This document shows positions 60,985 through 64,000 of a stretch of 64,000 nt of DNA, piece by piece (position 1 is the stretch's first letter; each line of letters begins with the position of its first letter). The stretch lies in NCBI GenBank assembly GCA_029210045.1, contig JARGNX010000012.1, forward strand, positions 24,996 to 88,995, read 5' to 3'. A program made the position numbers and the translations under genes. The notes below the pieces were generated by a model. The model worked only from the letters and a program-made list of their open reading frames with translations. It had not been told where the DNA came from and made no database searches. Source of the DNA: Coxiellaceae bacterium. GTDB lineage: Bacteria; Pseudomonadota; Gammaproteobacteria; Coxiellales; Coxiellaceae.

Positions 60985-62799
60985 TCGCTGGCTGGGTCCT
61001 GAGCTTTTGACAACAGCGGTCCTTTTCAGGGCTGCGTGACGTACTATTTTATCGCTTATATATAATGGCACAGGGCCTAAATCAGGGTGGCCTGGAACGG
61101 CGATGTCTTCAGCACGGCAGATGCAGCGGAAATCGCCAAAATGACCGGTCGCTCGCACTTCAATGGCTGAATCATCAGTCTTTAATGTTCTTATTGAGGT
61201 GCCCATGGTGGGTGATGATTCGACTGCCGCTTTAAAGGCATCATTTTTTTCATTCTCATGATGGTTCTTTGGTTGCAAGGTAAAGGCTACATACATATTG
61301 ATGGTGCCTTCAACATGATGGGCGGTATAATTTTCTGCGCCCTGTTTAAAGGTAAATGAAGCAGGAAAGCGACCGCTGTGTTGCGTTGCGGTTGCCGTAA
61401 CCGCTTCAGCTGCTGTTGGGAAGAGAGATGTGCTTCTGCGTGAACGCGCAGCGCCAGTTGTTTTACGTCTGGTGGTGCCTGTTTGCCTGGTAACAGTTCT
61501 AGGTAAGAATGGTGGCTCACTTGGTGCGACAGCTTTGGCTGGCTGATTAATGTGCGCGATAATGAGAGTCTTCAATAGTGTTAGTGCTTGTATATCAATA
61601 ATCAGCGTATCTTTATTGCTGAGCAAGGTTGTGTGTCGTAAGGTTGGTTGGTTTTGTGTGCATTGGGTTAATATTTTTTTTGCCGCATTTTTAGAGAGTG
61701 GCTCGCCGTTAAACGATATTAGTTTGACTTTAACGGCATTAGTGGGCTCATCTTTACCTGTAGTAATATGTTTTGATATTGTAGTTTCTAGCCCGTGGCC
61801 CAGTAACTCTGTGTGAGTAGCGCTAATCACTTTTTGCTGCTTGGCTTTAAACGATCTATTACTTATATAAGATGCGGTGGTCGCAAATAAAGAAGTGAGC
61901 AGCATAGATGCTGCGGCCAGCTGTGTGAAGACAATGCGATTTAAACTGCTTTCATCTGGTGTATCGGTTAACGCATACAGAGAATATCCAACCAGTAATA
62001 ACGGTAGCGACATGCAAAAATAATTGATTGCAGAACCAGCAAGGGATGTCTCGGTTGAATCATCTTCTGGTTTTTTGGTTTTTTCATAAGCCGTGATGCT
62101 GCGGTAAGCTAAATAAGATACGAGCGTGGTTGCAGCCAGTGCGCCAGCAATTAGCCATCGGTTTTCCACGTAAGCGGATGCTAAGCTGCTAAGCACGCTG
62201 CTAAATTTGGGCTGCAGCGTGATAACTCTTTGTTGTATGGTCTTCTGGTTGCTGGTGAATGCTTCTATTTGCTGAAATAGGTATTGTTGAGATGCAAGCA
62301 AGCTTTTCGAGCTGGTTTCGTAATTGGATTTAATCCCATCCCAGCCTGGGATGGTTAGGGGGCTGGTGAGGTCTTCGAACAGACTAATGAGAAGATTATG
62401 GGCATGGGCTACAGCTTGAAGGATCTGTTTTTTATTTTGGGCATCATTTTGCGTGATACTTGTTAACCTTGCCTGTAAGCAATGTTTCATGTCGGTTGTT
62501 TGCTGTGCTAAAAAATTAGCGCCAGGTTGTATAAGGCTATTGCAGGACGAAATTACAGCAGAGGGGTTCGTTTTTATGGCGTAAATGGCTGAGTCTATTC
62601 CGAGGTGTTTATTTATATCAGCTGACAGTAGTGTGGTCGCCGCTTGATAGGGTTCTCGATGAAGTGCCTCAAGGTGTCGGAAGAAGGTATTTGTGAACAG
62701 TTGTGCATACATATATTGAAAAGCAAGCAAGCTGAACAGGTTGCCACTAAACCGTTTAATGGTGTTTTGTATTGTATGGGGCGTTGCGACTTTCCTCAT
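60976..62799 (-). CDS. Orphan membrane protein, candidate PmrA-controlled effector
   Basis: 607 aa, family not recognised. The first 200 residues are helical (coiled-coil-like, with 'LLSADINKHLG' and 'SKSLLASQQYLFQQI'). Three membrane helices sit mid-protein (about 217-240, 256-280, 290-312). A soluble basic region with a TRRKTTGAARSRR patch (about 445-457) and a C-terminal beta-rich part ending SGPSQRLG follow. GAGAG Shine-Dalgarno. A TTAA-N7-TTAA box lies 73 bp upstream, but its -10 is poor. Mid-protein transmembrane hairpins are common in Legionella and Coxiella effectors placed in host membranes; here that is inference. Confidence 0.75.
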   Translation of the reverse strand: MRKVATPHTIQNTIKRFSGNLFSLLAFQYMYAQLFTNTFFRHLEALHREPYQAATTLLSADINKHLGIDSAIYAIKTNPSAVISSCNSLIQPGANFLAQQTTDMKHCLQARLTSITQNDAQNKKQILQAVAHAHNLLISLFEDLTSPLTIPGWDGIKSNYETSSKSLLASQQYLFQQIEAFTSNQKTIQQRVITLQPKFSSVLSSLASAYVENRWLIAGALAATTLVSYLAYRSITAYEKTKKPEDDSTETSLAGSAINYFCMSLPLLLVGYSLYALTDTPDESSLNRIVFTQLAAASMLLTSLFATTASYISNRSFKAKQQKVISATHTELLGHGLETTISKHITTGKDEPTNAVKVKLISFNGEPLSKNAAKKILTQCTQNQPTLRHTTLLSNKDTLIIDIQALTLLKTLIIAHINQPAKAVAPSEPPFLPRTVTRQTGTTRRKTTGAARSRRSTSLFPTAAEAVTATATQHSGRFPASFTFKQGAENYTAHHVEGTINMYVAFTLQPKNHHENEKNDAFKAAVESSPTMGTSIRTLKTDDSAIEVRATGHFGDFRCICRAEDIAVPGHPDLGPVPLYISDKIVRHAALKRTAVVKSSGPSQRLG

Positions 62800-62871
62800 G
62801 CGTGACTCTCTTCGTATAATTTATTTGCATATTAGCATGCGTCTATATAACCGTAAATGATCATCTTGGTG

Positions 62872-62886
62872 TTAATGATCACTTAA
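62872..62886 (-). promoter_or_regulatory. PmrA-box-like site upstream of the 607-aa orphan gene
   Basis: On the minus strand CTTAAGTGATCATTAAC gives TTAA at 62886-62883 and 62875-62872, 11 bp apart. Unlike the other boxes, the hexamer at the standard 15-bp offset (TCATTT) is not a good -10, though TTATAT follows about 10 bp further on. Weaker than the rest. Confidence 0.4.
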
Positions 62887-63008
62887 GGTTGGGGTTGATT
62901 TTAAAAAATAGGTATTCGAATACGCTGTTGTGTATTACAATCTCGCACAAAGTGCGAATTGTAGACGGTTTAGATAGTAATGGCAGTAATGCGGTCGGGA
63001 AAATTAAT

Positions 63009-63458
63009 ATGTGGTTAGCTTATACAACCAAGTGGATTCATCTGATTTTCGTAGCGCTATTGATTGGTGCTATGTGTTCAGGCTATTGGTTTGGTTTATC
63101 AGCCATTAATCAACCTGAGTCACCGTGGCGCCAACAGTTATGGCGAGTGTCGTGCTGGGGTGACCGTGCAGCATTTATAATGTTTGCCTTATTAGCATTA
63201 ACCGGCACTATATTAGTGCTCCCTAAAGGTTATACCTTTCAAACGCCGTGGATAAATGCGGCTTATCTATTTTTAACGCTCGCCGTGGTGCTGTTTATTA
63301 CGTTAGTAAAAATAAAGGCGCGACTTTATCAATCACTTAGTGATGAGGGTTTAGGGGGTAGTAAATTTTTTTACCATGCAATTTATGCAGTAATATTAAT
63401 CGTGTTAACGGTGATCGCGTTTGAAGCGGTCAGCAAGCAAACTTTTATGGTGATATAA
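63009..63458 (+). CDS. DUF2269-like integral membrane protein, first of a pair
   Basis: 149 aa from the ATG at 63009 (MWLAYTTKWIHL); the frame is open 40 codons upstream but with no membrane or family pattern there. Four membrane helices: WIHLIFVALLIGAMCSGYWF, AAFIMFALLALTGTILVL, INAAYLFLTLAVVLFITLVK, and AIYAVILIVLTVIAFEAVS. It resembles DUF2269-type small membrane proteins; function unknown. The next gene follows after 5 bp and has the same build. Confidence 0.75.
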   Translation: MWLAYTTKWIHLIFVALLIGAMCSGYWFGLSAINQPESPWRQQLWRVSCWGDRAAFIMFALLALTGTILVLPKGYTFQTPWINAAYLFLTLAVVLFITLVKIKARLYQSLSDEGLGGSKFFYHAIYAVILIVLTVIAFEAVSKQTFMVI

Positions 63459-63463
63459 TAGCC

Positions 63464-63892
63464 GTGTTGTACTTTTACATTAAAACTCTACATATAATAT
63501 GCGCCGCCTGGGTTGTCGGGTTAGCCACAGCTTTAAGCCTTCATGTAGTTCTAGCGCAACATAGTCAATCGATGGATATGATGAACAGATCAGTTTCGCG
63601 CTGGTTGCGATGGAATTGGTTGTTGGTGATGCCGGTTGTGTTAGCGCAACTCGTTATTGGCTTTACAATTATTAGTATCAGGCAATACACCTTATATATG
63701 TATTGGGTTGAAGGTACGTTTGCAGGTTATTTACTGGTAATTCTTAGTTGGTTATTTGCGTCTTATAGTTTGATGCAGTACCGCAACAGTGATGAAAGAA
63801 AAAAACATTACTTTCAATGGCGAAACTGGTGTTTAGTGGCTTTGACAAGCTTAATTGCAATGTTTTTTTTGATGGCGAACCGACCAGGGTAA
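63464..63892 (+). CDS. DUF2269-like integral membrane protein, second of a pair
   Basis: 142 aa starting at a GTG 5 bp after the previous stop. Four membrane helices beginning YIKTLHIICAAWVVGLATALSLHVV and MPVVLAQLVIGFTIISI. The opening 'K.hHhhh' resembles TTKWIHLIF of its neighbour. The pair may form a heterodimeric membrane complex. No cofactor ligands stand out except single conserved His residues (HII, HVV), which could bind heme; not established. Confidence 0.75.
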   Translation: MLYFYIKTLHIICAAWVVGLATALSLHVVLAQHSQSMDMMNRSVSRWLRWNWLLVMPVVLAQLVIGFTIISIRQYTLYMYWVEGTFAGYLLVILSWLFASYSLMQYRNSDERKKHYFQWRNWCLVALTSLIAMFFLMANRPG

Positions 63893-63976
63893 GCCCGCAA
63901 ACCCGCTGGCCATAAGACTTTGGTTTAGCGTGACAAAGAAAAGTTAAAGAAATGTGAAAAAAGTTGAAAAAGAGTG

Positions 63977-64000
63977 TTGACTTCCCTGGCGGGATCGGTA
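63977..64000 (+). promoter_or_regulatory. Probable strong promoter, cut by the window edge
   Basis: TTGACT at 63977-63982 is preceded by an A-rich tract (AAAGAAATGTGAAAAAAGTTGAAAAAG, an UP-like element). TA begins at 63999, 16 bp after the -35, which would open a -10. The layout resembles stable-RNA promoters; the gene lies outside the window. Confidence 0.4.

Overview
The window reads as a chromosomal segment of a gammaproteobacterium of the Legionellales/Coxiellaceae type, probably host-associated. The housekeeping genes (mrcA, ubiA, tyrS, anmK, an FNR-type regulator, ctaA/ctaB, sodC) are gammaproteobacterial in kind. Between them sit large orphan proteins with eukaryote-like or effector-like domains: a WipA/WipB-like PPP phosphatase, a degenerate Ser/Thr kinase, a 3425-residue protein with two CE-clan (Ulp1-like) cysteine-protease modules, a DHCR24-like sterol reductase, an LpnR-like LuxR regulator and a J-domain protein. 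Genus and species cannot be settled from this sequence alone. No rRNA, tRNA, CRISPR array or transposase was recognised.

Layout. 0-4 kb: edge of a PilM-like gene, divergent mrcA, and an orphan gene. 4-15 kb: the giant CE-protease-like gene, convergent with ubiA. 15.5-18.8 kb: L,D-transpeptidase, a 151-bp tandem palindromic repeat, an orphan gene, and class II DAHP synthase. 18.8-24.8 kb: a protein laid out like major vault protein (beta repeats, SPFH, long helix), a DHCR24-like flavoprotein with an extra membrane tail, and a LuxR regulator. 24.8-29.9 kb: HAD phosphatase plus a putative glycoside hydrolase, then a two-gene unit with the Wip-like phosphatase. 30-35 kb: sodC, then the close-packed anmK-fnr-MFS-quinone oxidoreductase run. 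35-45 kb: a 3-kb orphan gene, an MFS gene, copper ATPase plus cupredoxin, a kinase-like gene, a DM13 protein and a GT-B-like protein. 45.3-50 kb: a candidate small RNA or leader, an ABC osmolyte transporter, an MHS transporter and a DUF1460 amidase-like protein. 50-57.8 kb: a J-domain protein and orphan small proteins around an M23 peptidase/tyrS pair. 57.8-61 kb: heme A synthesis and cytochrome oxidase assembly genes. 61-64 kb: an orphan membrane protein and a pair of DUF2269-like membrane proteins.

Two signals cut across the window. First, several orphan or effector-like genes share a promoter arrangement, TTAA-N7-TTAA followed 15 bases after the start of the second TTAA by a -10 hexamer. 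This matches the PmrA box known to control Dot/Icm effectors in Legionella and Coxiella, so I infer a local PmrA-type effector regulon. Second, GTCATCCCGG...CCGGGATGAC palindromes (REP-like) are scattered through the gaps and have also entered genes: in frame inside anmK and ctaA, at the 3' end of the DAHP synthase gene, and against the 5' end of ubiA. A separate 151-bp element with three hairpins is tandem at 16.4 kb and inverted at 50.1 kb.

Coordinates include stop codons. Where a Shine-Dalgarno sequence, an overlap or a repeat argued for it, a start inside the longest open frame was chosen; the reason is given per entry.
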